Assembly: GCF_002257585.1 (NCBI RefSeq)
Contig: NZ_CP022743.1
Location: 4,960,001 to 5,024,000, forward strand
Direction of reading: 5' to 3'
Length of the DNA stretch: 64,000 bases
From: Mucilaginibacter xinganensis
Lineage (GTDB): Bacteria > Bacteroidota > Bacteroidia > Sphingobacteriales > Sphingobacteriaceae
This document shows, one piece after another, positions 1-8,474 of the stretch (its first letter is position 1; every line of letters starts with the position of its first letter). The translations under genes and the position numbers were made by a program. The notes below the pieces were generated by a model. The model did no database searches. It was not told the origin of the DNA and saw nothing but the letters and a program-made list of their open reading frames with translations.

Positions 1-537
1 AATAACGTGATTATCCATTCAGGAACAATAATTGGCGCCGACGGTTTTGGGTTTGCGCCTGTTGGCGATGGTACCTACAGCAAAATAAGCCAGATAGGCA
101 ATGTTGTTATTGAGGATGATGTAGAAATTGGCTCAAACACCACAATTGACAGGGCGACCATGGGCTCCACTATTATACGTAAAGGGGTAAAACTGGATAA
201 CCTGATACAGGTTGCGCATAATGTTGAAATAATGGCTAATACTGTGGTTGCCGCGCAAACCGGCATCTCAGGCAGCACCAAGATTGGCGAAAATTGCATT
301 ATTGGCGGCCAGGTTGGTATTGTGGGGCACATAACCGTTGCCAAAGGCACACAGGTACAGGCACAATCGGGCATAAGCCGGTCATTAACTGAGGAGGGTA
401 AAAAATGGATGGGTTCGCCAGCGCAGCCTTATTCAAATCACATGCGGTCGCAAATTGTAATTAACCGTTTGCCCGAATTGGAAAAAAAGATTAACGAACT
501 TGAAAAAATAATTACGGAATTGAAGAAAGGTCATTAA
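1..537 (+). CDS. lpxD: UDP-3-O-(3-hydroxyacyl)glucosamine N-acyltransferase, 3' part
   Basis: This is the C-terminal 178 residues of LpxD, which adds the second N-linked hydroxyacyl chain in lipid A synthesis using acyl-ACP. The frame is open through base 1, so the start lies upstream of the window. The visible part has left-handed beta-helix hexapeptide repeats, the LpxD-typical IGADGFGFAP stretch, and QVAHNVEI, which holds the presumed catalytic His. The last about 40 residues are a helical tail rich in Glu and Lys (LPELEKKINELEKII), as in LpxD trimers. lpxC-fabZ and lpxA follow on the same strand, so this is a lipid A operon. A GTG at base 7 could be mistaken for a start, but it sits in the middle of the helix domain. 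Confidence 0.95.
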   Translation, partial: NNVIIHSGTIIGADGFGFAPVGDGTYSKISQIGNVVIEDDVEIGSNTTIDRATMGSTIIRKGVKLDNLIQVAHNVEIMANTVVAAQTGISGSTKIGENCIIGGQVGIVGHITVAKGTQVQAQSGISRSLTEEGKKWMGSPAQPYSNHMRSQIVINRLPELEKKINELEKIITELKKGH

Positions 538-625
538 TCATTGAGTCATTATGTCATTGGGCTATTTGACAATAAGCACACACCAGGACGAATGACTCAA
601 TGATATAATGCCCCAATGACTCATA
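538..625. repeat. Intergenic 8-nt word array with inverted copies
   Basis: The word TCATTGAG and its variants TCATTATG and TCATTGGG run in tandem from 538. TCATTGAGTCATT (538-550) is matched by its perfect 13-nt inverted copy AATGACTCAATGA (591-603), and a further inverted word CCCCAATGACTCAT runs up to the lpxC start. The RNA could fold into a long hairpin between lpxD and lpxC. Similar arrays with other words occur elsewhere in this window. Confidence 0.7.
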
Positions 626-627
626 AG

Positions 628-2037
628 ATGAATGTAAAACAAAAAACTATTAAAGCGCCGGTTTCGGTTTCGGGTACCGGTTTACATACAGGGCAAAGCG
701 TAACCATGACGTTTAATCCTGCTCCTGAAAATCATGGGTACAAGTTCAGGCGGGTTGATATTGAGGGATCACCGGTAATTGATGCCGATTGTGATAACGT
801 AACCGATACATCGCGCGGAACTACTATCTCGCAAAACGGCGCAAGCGTAAGCACTATAGAACATGTTTTGGCAGCACTGGTTGGTTTAGAGGTAGATAAC
901 GTGCTGATTGATATGGACGGCCCCGAAACACCAATTATGGATGGCAGTTCTATCCAGTTTGTTGATGCTATTAAAGACATGGGCCTGGTTGAACAGGACG
1001 CAGACCGCGAATATTACCACATTCCCTATAACATTCATTACTCTGAACCTGACCGAAAGGTGGAGATGGTAGCCATGCCTTTGGATGATTACCGTTTTAC
1101 CTGTATGGTTGATTATAATTCGCAGGTATTGGGCAGCCAGCATGCCAGCATTTCAACTATATCAGAGTTTAACAAGGAAATTGCATCATGCCGTACCTTT
1201 TGCTTTTTACATGAACTGGAAATGCTGCTAAAGCATGACCTGATAAAGGGAGGCGACCTAAACAACGCCATTGTTGTGGTTGATAAGGAAGTTGATGAAG
1301 AAGAACTTGCGCATCTTGCCAAAATCTTTAACCGTAAAGACATTAAAGTAGCGCCGCAGGGGATTCTTAATAACATTGAGCTCAGGCATCAAAACGAGCC
1401 AGCCAGGCATAAGCTACTTGATATGATCGGTGACCTTGCACTGGTAGGCGTTCCATTACGGGGACATATAATGGCGGCCAGGCCAGGCCACGCAGCAAAC
1501 GTTGCCTTTGCTAAAAAAATAAAGGCCCTTATAAAAAAAGAACGAAGCCGTAAACATATTAAAATTTACGACCCCAACGCTAAACCGGTATATGATACCG
1601 TTCAGATCATGAAGATACTGCCGCACAGGCAGCCTATGTTAATGATAGACAAGATTCTTGAATTAACAAAAAGCCACGTGGTGGGGTTAAAAAATGTGAC
1701 TATGAACGAGGATCTGTTTCGCGGGCATTTTCCGGGTACACCTCTGTTTCCGGGCGTGCTGCAAATTGAAGCCATGGCACAAACAGGCGGCATATTAGTA
1801 TTAAATACTGTGCCTGATCCTGAAAATTATATTACCTTGTTCCTGAAAATAGAAAATGCCCGGTTTAAATCGCCTGTAGTGCCCGGTGATACCGTTATAT
1901 TTCATTGCAGCCTGATTGCCCCTATAAGGCGTGGAATTGCGCAGATGAAAGGAATAGGAATGGTTGGCGACCGCGTGGTTGTTGAAGCCGAATTAATGGC
2001 ACAAATAGTTAAAAGAACTAAAACTGAAGAAGAATGA
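628..2037 (+). CDS. lpxC/fabZ: Bifunctional LpxC (UDP-3-O-acyl-GlcNAc deacetylase) / FabZ (3-hydroxyacyl-ACP dehydratase)
   Basis: This is a fusion of the zinc deacetylase that commits sugar to lipid A and the dehydratase of fatty-acid elongation. The LpxC part (about 1-305) has the zinc ligands H79 in STIEHVLAAL and H261/D265 in RHKLLDMIGD. The FabZ part (about 320-469) has LPHRQPMLMID and the active-site block GHFPGTPLFPGV followed by EAMAQ. The fusion is typical of Bacteroidota. An in-frame ATG at 616 exists, but it lies inside the upstream repeat word. Starting at 628 gives MNVKQKT and puts the first zinc His at 79, the position in E. coli LpxC, so I prefer 628. Its stop overlaps the lpxA start (ATGA). 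Confidence 0.96.
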   Translation: MNVKQKTIKAPVSVSGTGLHTGQSVTMTFNPAPENHGYKFRRVDIEGSPVIDADCDNVTDTSRGTTISQNGASVSTIEHVLAALVGLEVDNVLIDMDGPETPIMDGSSIQFVDAIKDMGLVEQDADREYYHIPYNIHYSEPDRKVEMVAMPLDDYRFTCMVDYNSQVLGSQHASISTISEFNKEIASCRTFCFLHELEMLLKHDLIKGGDLNNAIVVVDKEVDEEELAHLAKIFNRKDIKVAPQGILNNIELRHQNEPARHKLLDMIGDLALVGVPLRGHIMAARPGHAANVAFAKKIKALIKKERSRKHIKIYDPNAKPVYDTVQIMKILPHRQPMLMIDKILELTKSHVVGLKNVTMNEDLFRGHFPGTPLFPGVLQIEAMAQTGGILVLNTVPDPENYITLFLKIENARFKSPVVPGDTVIFHCSLIAPIRRGIAQMKGIGMVGDRVVVEAELMAQIVKRTKTEEE

Positions 2038-2819
2038 TCCAGCCCCTGGCATACATACATCCGCAGGCAAAAATAGCCGACAATGTTGTAATTGAACCTT
2101 TTGTTACCATACATAAAGATGTGGAAATTGGTGAAGGTACCTGGGTAGGTTCAAACAGCACCATTATGGACGGCGCCCGGATCGGGAAAAACTGTCGCAT
2201 ATTCCCCGGAGCTGTAATATCAGCACCACCGCAGGACCTTAAATATAAAGGCGAGCAAAGTACTGTTTCTGTAGGTGACAACACCGTGATCCGCGAATGT
2301 GTTACGCTGAACCGGGGTACTGCCCTTGATAAAAACACCACCACTATAGGAAGCAACTGCCTGCTAATGGCATATGTGCATGTTGCACATGATTGTGTTA
2401 TTGGCGACAACGTGATTATTGCCAATTCGGTACAGCTCGCAGGGCACATAAATGTATATGATTATGCTTTTATTGGCGGCACATCGGCCGTCCATCAGTT
2501 TGTTGAGATAGGTGCACACAGCATGATCTCGGGTGGCTCGCTGGTACGTAAGGACGTACCTCCCTTTACCAAAGCTGGCCGTGAGCCATTATCGTACATT
2601 GGGATAAACTCTGTTGGCTTACGCCGCCGGGGGTTCTCGGCAGCAACTATTAACGAGATCCAAGAAATATATCGCATTATTTTCCTGAAAAAATACAACA
2701 TGACAAAGGCGCTGGACATTATTGAGGCCGAATTTAACCCGACTGTTGAGCGCGACGAGATCATTAATTTCGTGCAAAACTCACAACGCGGGATCATGAA
2801 GGGATTCGGAAATAGTTAG
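2034..2819 (+). CDS. lpxA: Acyl-ACP--UDP-N-acetylglucosamine O-acyltransferase
   Basis: LpxA carries out the first step of lipid A synthesis, moving a 3-hydroxyacyl chain from ACP to UDP-GlcNAc. The 261 residues are the usual length. The N-terminal two thirds is hexapeptide-repeat beta-helix (for example VVIEPFVTIHKDVEIGEGTWVG). The loop MAYVHVAHDCVIGDN carries the catalytic His, and the C-terminal third is the helical domain with GINSVGLRRRGFS. The start codon overlaps the lpxC-fabZ stop by 4 nt, indicating translational coupling. lpxC, fabZ and lpxA together supply and use the same hydroxyacyl-ACP pool. Confidence 0.97.
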   Translation: MIQPLAYIHPQAKIADNVVIEPFVTIHKDVEIGEGTWVGSNSTIMDGARIGKNCRIFPGAVISAPPQDLKYKGEQSTVSVGDNTVIRECVTLNRGTALDKNTTTIGSNCLLMAYVHVAHDCVIGDNVIIANSVQLAGHINVYDYAFIGGTSAVHQFVEIGAHSMISGGSLVRKDVPPFTKAGREPLSYIGINSVGLRRRGFSAATINEIQEIYRIIFLKKYNMTKALDIIEAEFNPTVERDEIINFVQNSQRGIMKGFGNS

Positions 2820-2921
2820 TTGATAGTCCATGGTCGGTAATCCATGGACCATTGTCAAAATCGCATAATTAATTCACCTGCTAACAAATAACCATGGGCC
2901 ATCTACCATGGACTAAGGACT
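2820..2921. repeat. Intergenic CCATGG-word repeat with inverted arms
   Basis: TAGTCCATGGT (2823-2833) is mirrored by ACCATGGACTA (2906-2916), with further CCATGG-type words between them (AATCCATGGACC, CCATGGGCC). It fills the whole gap between lpxA and the ABC ATPase gene and could form a hairpin. The design resembles the word arrays at 538-625 and 39305-39380, but with a different word. Confidence 0.65.
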
Positions 2922-3554
2922 ATGAAAATCTCCCTTCAAAACATTGGCCGCCGTTTTAACCGCGACTGGATCTTCCGGGGGATTGACCATTCCTTTACAG
3001 ATGATAAAGCCTATGCTATTCTTGGGCCAAACGGATCTGGAAAGTCAACCCTGCTACAGGTATTAAATGGCAGCCTCGCCCCCTCTGCCGGAAAACTTGA
3101 ATATTTTCATGACGATAAAGCTGTAGAGATCAGCGAAGTTTACCAGCATCTCAGTTTGGCTGCCCCTTATCTTGAATTGATTGAAGAATTTACGTTAAGC
3201 GAGGTGGTTGATTTCCATTTTCAATTTAAAGGCTACAAAACCGGGATAGACAAAAACGGAGTGATAGAATTGCTTGGCATGGCAAGCAATAAAAACAAAA
3301 TGATCCGGTATTTTTCGTCAGGGATGAAGCAGCGGCTTAAGCTGGCCCTTGCCTTTTGCTCAGACACCCCTATGCTGATGCTTGACGAACCAACTTCCAA
3401 TTTAGATACCCAAGGGGTTGACTGGTATTTAAGCCTTGTAGAAAAGTACGCTGCCAACAGGTTAACAATCATCTGCTCAAACCAGGAACATGAATACAGC
3501 TTTTGCAATGAAAAGCTGAGCATTTCAGATTATAAAGGCAAGGCAAAGTATTAA
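2922..3554 (+). CDS. ABC transporter ATP-binding protein
   Basis: This is a stand-alone nucleotide-binding subunit of 210 residues. It has Walker A GPNGSGKST (about 35-43), the signature-like YFSSGMKQRLKLA (about 130) and Walker B MLMLDEPTSNLD with D155/E156. The signature reads SSGMKQR instead of the commoner LSGGQ, as in several bacterial export-type ATPases. No permease lies next to it in this window, so the substrate is unknown and the partner must be encoded elsewhere. It is separated from lpxA by a repeat-filled gap and followed by a strong terminator. Confidence 0.9.
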   Translation: MKISLQNIGRRFNRDWIFRGIDHSFTDDKAYAILGPNGSGKSTLLQVLNGSLAPSAGKLEYFHDDKAVEISEVYQHLSLAAPYLELIEEFTLSEVVDFHFQFKGYKTGIDKNGVIELLGMASNKNKMIRYFSSGMKQRLKLALAFCSDTPMLMLDEPTSNLDTQGVDWYLSLVEKYAANRLTIICSNQEHEYSFCNEKLSISDYKGKAKY

Positions 3555-3584
3555 AAGCTTTATCTAAAAAAAATGGCACTATAG

Positions 3585-3624
3585 AAAAGGCCCTGCCAGG
3601 TTTGGAACTTAGCAGGGCCTTTTT
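3585..3624. terminator. Bidirectional rho-independent terminator
   Basis: AAAAGGCCCTGC (3585-3596) pairs with GCAGGGCCTTTT (3612-3623), with T- or A-runs on both sides. It lies between the convergent ABC ATPase and desaturase genes and can serve both. Confidence 0.9.
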
Positions 3625-3647
3625 ATTGCTAAAAACTTTATTCAAGG

Positions 3648-4382
3648 TTAAATATAAGCTTCCCTAAGTTTTATAAGTCTTATCCAGTGCATAAATTTCA
3701 TCACCGGGTAAACCGGGTCAAACTCGAACCATTTAGCTGCAAAATTTGCATTGTTAGGACGTTTATGATGATTATTCTGGAACAACTCGCCCAGCATAAG
3801 CAGATCGAACGGGGTTGAATTTTTAGATTTATCTCCGTTATCAAAATTGGAGTAACCATATTTGTGACCGCACCAATTAACAATAGCGCCGTGAATAGGC
3901 CCCATCATAAAATGAATTGGCAACAACAGGAACATCCACCAATGGGTAGCGAAGAATATGTAAAATACTACATAAAAAACACCGAAAAGAATGCGCGAGG
4001 TGTAAGTAGAGCCCCAGTAGTCCAAGAGGCGCCACTCCGGGTAGTTGCCTTTAAACTGGGCGTCCGGCTCTTTTAAACGTTTTTCATAAAGCTTATAGCT
4101 TTGTGCTGTACGCCACATCATTTGAAACACATCCCTGAAAAAATAAGGTGAATGCGGATCTTTTTCAGTATCACTATAAGCGTGGTGCTCGCGGTGCATT
4201 ATAGCGTAGGCCCTTGGATTTAAAAATGATGACCCCTGGCAAATAAAAGTTAACAGGTGAAAAATGCGCTCATTAACTTTATGCGTACTAAACATTTTGT
4301 GTGATGCGTAACGATGCAAAAAAAATGTTTGAAAGAAGAGCGATAAAAACCAGTGTGCAAGAAAAAATATGAGTATGATCAC
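3648..4382 (-). CDS. Acyl-CoA desaturase (membrane fatty acid desaturase)
   Basis: This is a membrane-bound di-iron delta-9-type desaturase that puts a double bond into fatty acyl chains. The 244 residues contain the three histidine boxes HRYASH (23-28), HREHH (63-67) and NNHHKRPNN (near 203), with hydrophobic segments at the N-terminus and around 130-165. Length and box spacing fit the short bacterial stearoyl-CoA desaturase-like family. It lies alone on the minus strand. A TAnnTTTG-type element (TATCTTTG) lies upstream at 4427-4434. A role in membrane fluidity, perhaps cold-induced, is inference. Confidence 0.92.
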   Translation of the reverse strand: MIILIFFLAHWFLSLFFQTFFLHRYASHKMFSTHKVNERIFHLLTFICQGSSFLNPRAYAIMHREHHAYSDTEKDPHSPYFFRDVFQMMWRTAQSYKLYEKRLKEPDAQFKGNYPEWRLLDYWGSTYTSRILFGVFYVVFYIFFATHWWMFLLLPIHFMMGPIHGAIVNWCGHKYGYSNFDNGDKSKNSTPFDLLMLGELFQNNHHKRPNNANFAAKWFEFDPVYPVMKFMHWIRLIKLREAYI

Positions 4383-4426
4383 GAGGATATAATATAATTG
4401 GTAATTGAATTTCTTTTAATCGACCG

Positions 4427-4434
4427 CAAAGATA
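4427..4434 (-). promoter_or_regulatory. Bacteroidota -7 element for the desaturase gene
   Basis: The minus strand reads TATCTTTG, a full match to TAnnTTTG, 45 nt before the desaturase ATG. No clear TTG -33 element is seen at the right distance. Confidence 0.5.
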
Positions 4435-4597
4435 CGATTAATATAAATTGCTTCTATCTATATTAGCATCTCTTGTTAAATACATACGCAAACTAATATT
4501 CTACAGATTTAATTATACCTGCAGAAAGCAAATAGCCACAAAGAATAAAATAACTATGGATAACAAGGGTCTAAAGTGTTTGTGCTTTCAATCAGGC

Positions 4598-5056
4598 TCA
4601 GTCTTCACTGTCGCGTAATGCTTTTATCCGGTTATGTGCGGCAATAATTCCTTGCTGTTGGTTCAGTATAATTTCGATAAAATGAGGCGGTAAAGCATTT
4701 TGAGTATCCAATGCTCTTTCATAAGCCTTTTTTATCGCGTCTTCACCGCGTTCACATTCTTCCAGTATGCTTTTTCTGTCGTGGCCGCTGAATGCAGTTT
4801 TTACATCGAGCCACATGCGATGAATAGCACCGCTACCGCTCATTCCCATTTCTATCTCGCCCCCGTTTTTATTTATGGTAGTGCCCAATTGGTGAACATT
4901 TTCGCGGCTTTGATTCTTAAAGTCGATAAAAATGGTACTCAACTGCGGGTCCTGGTCACCCAGTTCTTTCGCTGCATGGGTAAAACCGGCAACACGATCG
5001 TTATTAATTTCTATCAGGTCGTTCAGTACTTCAATTGATTTTTCAGTGGTTTCCAT
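4598..5056 (-). CDS. PA2169-family four-helix-bundle protein (DUF2383)
   Basis: This is a 152-residue, all-helical, ferritin-like protein. It opens with STEKSIEVLNDLIEINNDR-type sequence (here METTEKSIEVLNDLIEINND) and contains FIDFKNQSRENVHQLG, the usual pattern of the DUF2383/PA2169 family. Members are often stress-linked. Whether it binds metal is not known from sequence, though Glu/His-containing helices are present (ECERGEDAIKKAYERAL and the C-terminal HNRIKALRD). It is monocistronic with no signal peptide. Confidence 0.85.
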   Translation of the reverse strand: METTEKSIEVLNDLIEINNDRVAGFTHAAKELGDQDPQLSTIFIDFKNQSRENVHQLGTTINKNGGEIEMGMSGSGAIHRMWLDVKTAFSGHDRKSILEECERGEDAIKKAYERALDTQNALPPHFIEIILNQQQGIIAAHNRIKALRDSED

Positions 5057-5232
5057 AATGGCGGTTTTGTAGTGTAATGATTACCAAACAACTATCCTGC
5101 CAATAATTAATGTTCGGCCCCCAACATATCTGTAAAAAAGAGGAAGGTCGGGCATATGCGTTAAAATGGCATCGCCCGCGCCTTAGTGGCCCACTTTAAC
5201 ACTTTTTTACATTTACTGTGGCTTACAATCTT

Positions 5233-5240
5233 TAACTTTG
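5233..5240 (+). promoter_or_regulatory. Possible -7 element placing a leaderless start
   Basis: TAACTTTG matches TAnnTTTG and ends 5 nt before the ATG at 5246. If used, transcription would begin at or very near that ATG, which supports 5246 over the upstream ATG at 5186. Confidence 0.45.
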
Positions 5241-5245
5241 CCCGG

Positions 5246-6004
5246 ATGCGCTATAAATTTGTTACAATAACTATGCTTTGCTTCGGCCTTTGGTTACAGG
5301 CAAGTGCACAGCAAACATTTGTTGTTAAGGGTGTTATTTCAAGAAGTGTAAGCACTGAGCGAATAGCTCAGGTGCTAATAACCAATTTACGGAGCAGAGA
5401 CATTAAAATGAGCGATGAGCTGGGCTGGTTTTCAGTTGATGCAGCGATTGGCGACACCCTGCTTTTCAGCAAATTAAACTATACCGATCAAAAGGTAATT
5501 ATAACAGCGAAGGCAGATATTCCTGTTTATATGCAGCCGGTTATTCAGCTTGACCAGGTGACTATTAAAGGCCAGACCAAACGACAGGAACTAAACGAAA
5601 TAATGAGCGATTACCGCAAACAGGGGATTTATTATAACGGAAAACCACCTGTAACTTCTTTTTTAACATCTCCTTTAACCGGCCTATACGAGCTTTTTGG
5701 AAAAGGACCGGGCAATGCGCGCCGTTTTGCAAATTTCTCAAAAGGCGAACTTGAGTATGCCGAATTAAGGCGAAGATACAATGTAGCGCTAGTAATGAGG
5801 GTCACGAATACCACCGATACCGTTGCAAAAAAATTCATGGAGTACTACACGCCGTCCTTCGAGGATCTTAAAGGATGGAATGATTATGAGTTGATCAGAC
5901 AGATCAGGAAATCGTATGATTTTTACGACAAATCAGAAAACAAAACAAAACTGGAGCAACTAAACCAGCCAACCTTTATAAAGCCGAAACAAGATCAGCC
6001 ATAA
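5246..6004 (+). CDS. Exported protein with carboxypeptidase-regulatory-like domain
   Basis: With the start at 5246 the product is 252 residues with a clean signal peptide (MRYKFVTITMLCFGLWLQASAQ). A beta-sandwich of the CarboxypepD_reg-like type follows: VVKGVISRSVSTERIAQVLITN, then DELGWFSVDAAIGDTLLFS and a VQLDQVTIKG end. The rest is a charged region without a recognisable domain. An upstream in-frame ATG at 5186 adds 20 residues before the signal peptide, which looks wrong. Such proteins are common Bacteroidota envelope proteins, and the exact function is unknown. Confidence 0.8.
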   Translation: MRYKFVTITMLCFGLWLQASAQQTFVVKGVISRSVSTERIAQVLITNLRSRDIKMSDELGWFSVDAAIGDTLLFSKLNYTDQKVIITAKADIPVYMQPVIQLDQVTIKGQTKRQELNEIMSDYRKQGIYYNGKPPVTSFLTSPLTGLYELFGKGPGNARRFANFSKGELEYAELRRRYNVALVMRVTNTTDTVAKKFMEYYTPSFEDLKGWNDYELIRQIRKSYDFYDKSENKTKLEQLNQPTFIKPKQDQP

Positions 6005-6082
6005 ATCATCACGTCGTTTCGTAATTCCCGTAGTTTAAAAATTATTCAGAATAGCAAGAATGTTAATCAGGACGTCGAGGGA

Positions 6083-6808
6083 TTAAATCCCAAGGTTTTC
6101 GCAGGCTTTTTCGGCAGCAAGTTTTTCAGCATTCTTTTTACTGAATTCTTTTCCCTGCCCCATCACCTCACCATCAATAAGTGCCTGAACGGTAAACAAT
6201 TTCATACTCTCGCCTTCCTCGTTGCCAACCAGGTCAAAAGAAATATCTTTTCCATGGCGCTGGCACCACTCAATTAATTTACTTTTAAAATTGCTTTCCG
6301 TTTGCTCAAGCGTGTGAATATCCACATGCGACTTGATGATGTGGTTCACCAAAAAGCTGCGGGTAAAATCATAACCCTTATCTAAATATACAGCGCCTAC
6401 CAAAGCCTCAAAAGCATCGCCCAATAACGAGCCCTGCCTTGAGGAATTTAACATGCGGCTATCATACTCAATCAACTTATCGAAACCAAGTTTGCGGGCC
6501 AACTGGTTAAGGTTATTGCGGCTTACAATTTTTGAACGTAGCTCGGTTAAAAAGCCTTCGTCCTCATACGGGTAAAGTTTAAAAAGCACCTCGGCTACTA
6601 CACTGCCTAATACGGCATCGCCTAAAAATTCGAGCCGCTCATTACTGTTCTTTACCCCCTTTTTAATATTCTGCGCAACAGATTTATGCCGGAATGCGAG
6701 TTTGTATAACGACAAATTGCCCGGTACAAAACCGAGCAAATTTTTCAAAACCTTTACGTATTTTCTATTTGGTGAAAGATAGAGCTTGTAAAACCGACTT
6801 ATAGGCAT
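6083..6808 (-). CDS. rnc: Ribonuclease III
   Basis: Double-strand-specific endoribonuclease that processes rRNA and mRNA. The 241 residues have the signature NERLEFLGDAVLGSVVAEVL (about 56-75) with the catalytic acidic residues, a second acidic site in LLGDAFEALVGAVYLDKG, and a C-terminal dsRNA-binding domain ending in AEKLAAEKACENLG. It is 8 nt downstream of fabF and last in the acpP-fabF-rnc operon. This order is conserved in many Bacteroidota. Confidence 0.97.
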   Translation of the reverse strand: MPISRFYKLYLSPNRKYVKVLKNLLGFVPGNLSLYKLAFRHKSVAQNIKKGVKNSNERLEFLGDAVLGSVVAEVLFKLYPYEDEGFLTELRSKIVSRNNLNQLARKLGFDKLIEYDSRMLNSSRQGSLLGDAFEALVGAVYLDKGYDFTRSFLVNHIIKSHVDIHTLEQTESNFKSKLIEWCQRHGKDISFDLVGNEEGESMKLFTVQALIDGEVMGQGKEFSKKNAEKLAAEKACENLGI

Positions 6809-6816
6809 CCAGTGTA

Positions 6817-8070
6817 TTATTCTTCGTACTTTTTAAATATCACAGAAGCATTGTGCCCGCCAAACCCAAATCCATTGCTTTGTGCTATTCTCACTACGCG
6901 TTTTTGTGCTTTATTGAACGTGAAATTAATTTTTGGATCAAAAGCCGGATCGTCAGTAAAATGATTGATTGTTGGTGGAACAATATCATTCTTTAAAGCT
7001 AAAATAGCAGCAATTGCCTCAACAGCACCTGCAGCACCTAACAAGTGCCCGGTCATTGATTTGGTTGAACTGATATTTATCCTGTAAATTTCGTCACCAT
7101 AAACATCCTGGATTGCTTTAACCTCCTGCGGATCGCCTATTGGTGTCGAAGTACCATGAACGTTCACGTAGTCAATATCTGCCGGTGTAATACCTGCATC
7201 TTCCAAAGCATGCCTCATTACCAGCGCAGCACCTAATCCATCAGGATGCGGGGCTGTCATGTGATAAGCATCAGCACTCATACCGCCGCCAATCATTTCA
7301 GCATAAATTTTTGCACCGCGTTTTTTTGCGTGCTCCAGTTCTTCCAAAATAATGGTACCTGCACCTTCTCCGGCCACAAAACCATCCCTGTCCAGATCAA
7401 ACGGACGCGACGCCGTTGCCGGATCATCGTTTCGGGTTGATAAGGCATGCATGGCGTTAAATCCGCCTATACCGGCTTCATTAATAATTGCTTCAGATCC
7501 TCCGCTGATGAACATATTAGCTTTACCCAAACGGATATAGTTAAATGAGTCAATCAGCGAATTATTTGAGGATGCGCAGGCAGAAACGGTTGAAAAATTA
7601 GGTCCGCGTAAACCATATTTAATAGAGATATGGCCAGGGGCAATATCAGCTATCATTTTTGGAATAAAGAACGGATTAAAACGTGGCGTTCCATCACCTT
7701 TGGCAAAGTTAACAACCTCATCCAAAAACGTTTTCAAACCACCAATACCCGATCCCCAGATTACGCCGATACGATTAGTATCAAGCAAATCAAAGTTTAA
7801 CCCTGCATCTTTTACCGCTTCTTCTGTTGAAAATAAGGCATACTGAACAAAGGGATCAAGCTTACGTGCGTCTTTACGGCCTAAAAAGGCATCAGCGTCG
7901 AAGCCTTTCACTTCGCACGCAAATTTGGTTTTGAACTTCTCAGTATCAAAACTCTTAATCAAGGCAGCGCCACTCACACCATTAAGTAACGAATTCCAAT
8001 ATTCAGGAACTGTATTACCAATTGGGGTGAGTGCTCCAAGCCCGGTTACAACAACTCTTTTAAACTCCAT
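6817..8070 (-). CDS. fabF: 3-oxoacyl-[acyl-carrier-protein] synthase II
   Basis: Condensing enzyme of type II fatty-acid elongation, joining malonyl-ACP to acyl-ACP. The 417 residues have the KAS II active site: C165 in STVSACASSNN, the first His in NVHGTSTPIGD and the second in MTGHLLGAAGA. The C-terminal NGFGFGGHNAS loop is also present. It lies 20 nt after acpP, its carrier protein, and just before rnc. The full family length and all catalytic residues are intact. Confidence 0.98.
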   Translation of the reverse strand: MEFKRVVVTGLGALTPIGNTVPEYWNSLLNGVSGAALIKSFDTEKFKTKFACEVKGFDADAFLGRKDARKLDPFVQYALFSTEEAVKDAGLNFDLLDTNRIGVIWGSGIGGLKTFLDEVVNFAKGDGTPRFNPFFIPKMIADIAPGHISIKYGLRGPNFSTVSACASSNNSLIDSFNYIRLGKANMFISGGSEAIINEAGIGGFNAMHALSTRNDDPATASRPFDLDRDGFVAGEGAGTIILEELEHAKKRGAKIYAEMIGGGMSADAYHMTAPHPDGLGAALVMRHALEDAGITPADIDYVNVHGTSTPIGDPQEVKAIQDVYGDEIYRINISSTKSMTGHLLGAAGAVEAIAAILALKNDIVPPTINHFTDDPAFDPKINFTFNKAQKRVVRIAQSNGFGFGGHNASVIFKKYEE

Positions 8071-8090
8071 TTAATAGCGTTGGGGAGTTC

Positions 8091-8327
8091 TTACTTAACG
8101 TTTTTTTCAAGGTAAGCAACAGCCTGACCTACAGTACCGATGGTTTCGGCCTGATCATCAGGAATAGCCACGTTAAATTCTTTTTCAAACTCCATGATTA
8201 ATTCCACGGTGTCTAACGAGTCAGCACCAAGATCATTGGTGAAGCTAGCTTCGGGTGTAACTTCACTTTCGTCAACACCTAATTTTTCTACGATAATAGC
8301 TTTTACTCTTGAAGCGATATCAGACAT
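8091..8327 (-). CDS. acpP: Acyl carrier protein
   Basis: 78-residue acyl carrier of fatty-acid synthesis. The phosphopantetheine attachment Ser is S37 in GADSLDTVEL, and the protein is strongly acidic with a four-helix pattern. First gene of acpP-fabF-rnc, with a good Bacteroidota promoter about 65 nt upstream on the minus strand. Confidence 0.98.
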   Translation of the reverse strand: MSDIASRVKAIIVEKLGVDESEVTPEASFTNDLGADSLDTVELIMEFEKEFNVAIPDDQAETIGTVGQAVAYLEKNVK

Positions 8328-8392
8328 AGTCTTATAGTTTAAATGATTAAATAAAAATTCTGTGCAAAGGAAAAATAAATTCTGATAAATAT

Positions 8393-8422
8393 CAAATCTA
8401 AAAACTTTTGCATTATATGCAA
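8393..8422 (-). promoter_or_regulatory. Promoter of acpP-fabF-rnc
   Basis: The minus strand reads TTG (8422-8420), a 19-nt spacer, then TAGATTTG (8400-8393), matching TTG-N19-TAnnTTTG. The predicted transcript start leaves a leader of roughly 60 nt before acpP. Confidence 0.7.
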
Positions 8423-8435
8423 CAATATATTATTG
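8406..8435 (+). promoter_or_regulatory. Divergent promoter and dyad before the IPExxxVDY gene
   Basis: TTTTG (8406-8410), 17 nt, then TATTATTG (8428-8435) is a one-mismatch fit to the Bacteroidota promoter facing right. It overlaps the acpP promoter. A perfect 6-bp dyad TTGCAT-TAT-ATGCAA (8408-8422) covers both -33 regions and looks like an operator. Confidence 0.45.
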
Positions 8436-8474
8436 CAAGTGTTTCGATTTTGTATTTTTACCGGTGCAAAAGTA

